Source: CAJCJE01 sp036494465
Lineage (GTDB): Bacteria > Actinomycetota > Actinomycetes > Mycobacteriales > Pseudonocardiaceae
Reading direction: 5' to 3'
DNA length: 64,000 nt
Assembly (NCBI GenBank): GCA_036494465.1
Contig: DASXOJ010000147.1
Location: 29,554 to 93,553, forward strand
In this document: piece after piece, positions 62,818 to 64,000 of the stretch
Layout of the letters: every line of letters starts with the position of its first letter
How positions within the stretch are numbered: position 1 is the stretch's first letter
The notes under the pieces: model-generated
The model's input: only the letters and a program-made list of their open reading frames with translations
Databases searched by the model: none
What the model was told of the DNA's origin: nothing
Translations under genes and position numbers: made by a program

Positions 62818-63588
62818 ATGGCCGAGGCGCACGTGGAGCTCCCGAACGCCATCTGGCATGCCGCCGCGCTGGTGGAGACCGCGCACCCGCCGATCCTGGT
62901 CCGGGGCTACCTGGACCTGCTCGGCGGGGAACAACCGGTCACCACCGGCGTGGTCGGCGCGCTGATGCGCACCAAACTGGTGCCGAGTATCTACGAGCGC
63001 TGGTGGCGCCCGGTCTTCACCCAAGCCGCCAAAGGCCCCTTCGGCCCATCCACCGCAGGCGAATTCCGCCTCGCCAAGGACTATCTCGACCTCGAACCCG
63101 GCGACGTAGTCCTCGACGTAGCCTGCGGCCCCGGCAACTTCACCAGAGCCCTGGCCGAATCAGTGGGCGACCGCGGCCTGGCGGTAGGCGTGGACGCCTC
63201 CCCGACAATGCTCGAACGCGCCGTCGCCGACACCCACTGCGACAACGTCGCCTACGTCCACGCCGACGCCACCGAACTCCCGCTCCGCACGGGTGGCTTC
63301 GACGCCGTCGGTTGCTTCCTCGGCCTGCACCTGTTCGACGACCCCGTCCTGGCCGTGGAACGCATGGCCGCCATCCTCGCCCCCGGCGGCCGACTGGCCC
63401 TGTTCACCAGCTGCGGCCGAGCCGAACCCCTCAGCCGCGCCCTCACCGCCCCCCTCTGCCACCTGGGCGGCGCCCACCTCTTCACCCGCCGCGAACTCAC
63501 CAACCTCCTGGCCGGCCTCGGCTTCACCGACATCCGCCAACAAGTCCACGGCTTCGTCCAATTCGTCGGCGCCCGCAAACCCACCTGA
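62818..63588 (+). CDS. Class I SAM-dependent methyltransferase
   Basis: A 256-aa methyltransferase of the UbiE/Methyltransf_11 type (VVLDVACGPGNFTRALAES, GVDASPTMLERA). A 90-residue N-terminal part ahead of the SAM domain is unlike UbiE (VGALMRTKLVPSIYERWWRP). The substrate is unknown. ATG 62818 has an AGGAGG site. The 110-bp gap after egtD suggests its own promoter rather than a place in the egt operon. Confidence 0.92.
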   Translation: MAEAHVELPNAIWHAAALVETAHPPILVRGYLDLLGGEQPVTTGVVGALMRTKLVPSIYERWWRPVFTQAAKGPFGPSTAGEFRLAKDYLDLEPGDVVLDVACGPGNFTRALAESVGDRGLAVGVDASPTMLERAVADTHCDNVAYVHADATELPLRTGGFDAVGCFLGLHLFDDPVLAVERMAAILAPGGRLALFTSCGRAEPLSRALTAPLCHLGGAHLFTRRELTNLLAGLGFTDIRQQVHGFVQFVGARKPT

Positions 63589-63663
63589 TCCGAGTACGAC
63601 CGAGGTCTGCATCGGACCCGCCAGCGCGCCTTTCGAAAGACCATTACGAAGCGCAGTTCGCCC

Positions 63664-63855
63664 GCTTACGCGGTCACGCAGAATCCGAACGGGACGGTTA
63701 CGTTGTCGGTGGCCGACATCACCGGGGTCGGTGGGACGGTGCAGACGATCAAGTACGGATCGCAGACCATGCAGGCATTCAGTTTCGCGGGTAGCGGCCT
63801 GGTGACGGGTACGCCGCCGACGTGCATTCGGCCCGAACCGCCAATATCCCACTGA
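63664..63855 (+). pseudogene. Remnant of a small secreted protein gene
   Basis: An open frame gives AYAVTQNPNGTVTLSVADIT followed by GVGGTVQTIKYGSQTMQAF and ends in a stop at 63853-63855. The AYAVTxNPxGTVTxS start is typical of the mature end of small secreted actinobacterial proteins, just after the signal-peptide cut. No start codon or signal peptide precedes it: the frame is open back to 63589 with no ATG, GTG or TTG. It is probably a decayed copy whose front end was lost. Confidence 0.6.
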
Positions 63856-63863
63856 CAAGAAGA

Positions 63864-63900
63864 AACGGGCGGGGCATCCATTGTGGACGCCCCGCCCGTT
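63864..63900 (-). terminator. Terminator of the aconitase gene
   Basis: A 12-bp perfect stem (63864-63875 with 63889-63900) extended by four more pairs across one mismatch, with a short loop. Read on the minus strand it follows the aconitase stop by 13 bp and is followed by a T-rich run (TTTCTTCTT). Confidence 0.85.
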
Positions 63901-63913
63901 CGGTCGAGCTGGC

Positions 63914-64000
63914 TCAGCCGCGGAGCATCTTGCGCAGCACGTACTGCATGATGCCGCCGTTGCGGTAGTAGTCGGCTTCGCCGGGGGTGTCGATGCGCAG
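63914..64000 (-). CDS. acnA: Aconitate hydratase, C-terminal end
   Basis: The last 28 codons and stop of a minus-strand gene that continues past the window edge. The translation LRIDTPGEADYYRNGGIMQY and VLRKMLRG-stop matches the conserved C terminus of aconitase A/IRP-type enzymes. These convert citrate to isocitrate in the TCA cycle with a [4Fe-4S] cluster. The AcnR-like repressor at 57536-58120 supports the call. Confidence 0.92.
   Translation of the reverse strand: MRIDTPGEADYYRNGGIMQYVLRKMLRG

Overview
The window is GC-rich, gene-dense DNA with many GTG starts, 1-53 bp gene overlaps and few T-tract terminators, which points to a high-GC actinomycete. Several blocks support this: the gcvH-garA-merR-bifunctional nuclease-merR-gcvP order known from mycobacteria, an AcnR-type repressor near aconitase, an egtABCD ergothioneine cluster, and a group 1h [NiFe]-hydrogenase with its actinobacterial accessory genes. 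A filamentous member of the Pseudonocardiales is a reasonable guess. No rRNA, tRNA, CRISPR array, insertion sequence or phage gene was seen.

Layout. (1) 3-9984, + strand: one long, tightly overlapping operon for a high-affinity (atmospheric) H2-oxidising hydrogenase: 3' end of the small subunit, large subunit, a NifU/Rieske-like protein, DUF5947, DUF6084, an unnamed 429-aa protein, the maturation protease, a 35-residue membrane peptide, then hypC-D-E-A-B. hypF lies apart on the minus strand (11675-13936), behind an NfeD-flotillin pair. (2) 13959-27696: a membrane protein, a large secreted GH15 glucodextranase/glucoamylase, a TetR regulator, tandem duplicated GNAT acetyltransferases, an XRE regulator divergent from a methionine aminopeptidase, a NarL-type two-component pair, a DUF574 methyltransferase, an HTH/Clp-N pair behind two dyads, and a TetR-controlled MFS pump with three operator-like palindromes. 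(3) 27767-36506: an MprF/LysX-like DUF2156 membrane protein, then a MarR-led group in which two DHA2-type MFS transporters and a YceI protein all carry the same carboxypeptidase-regulatory-like beta-sandwich modules. (4) 36828-44993: the housekeeping pgsA-like/gcvH/garA/ftsR/bfn/merR/gcvP block with a tandem glycine riboswitch in front of gcvP, interrupted by a secreted bulb-type lectin gene. (5) 45105-57539: mixed metabolic and envelope genes, including paired CNNM/CorC membrane proteins, a P450, and an MFS/CGNR divergent pair with a perfect 10-bp-arm operator. (6) 57536-64000: AcnR-like repressor, egtABCD, a methyltransferase, a decayed secreted-protein remnant and the 3' end of aconitase.

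How it fits together. The hydrogenase operon supplies structure and nearly all maturation functions for scavenging trace H2. The gcv block couples glycine cleavage to glycine sensing (riboswitch) and to 2-oxoglutarate flux control (GarA). The AcnR/aconitase and ergothioneine genes join TCA-cycle iron-sulfur enzyme control to thiol redox protection. The least explained system is the shared-module MFS/YceI group at 29553-36506, which looks like a dedicated export system for a hydrophobic compound.
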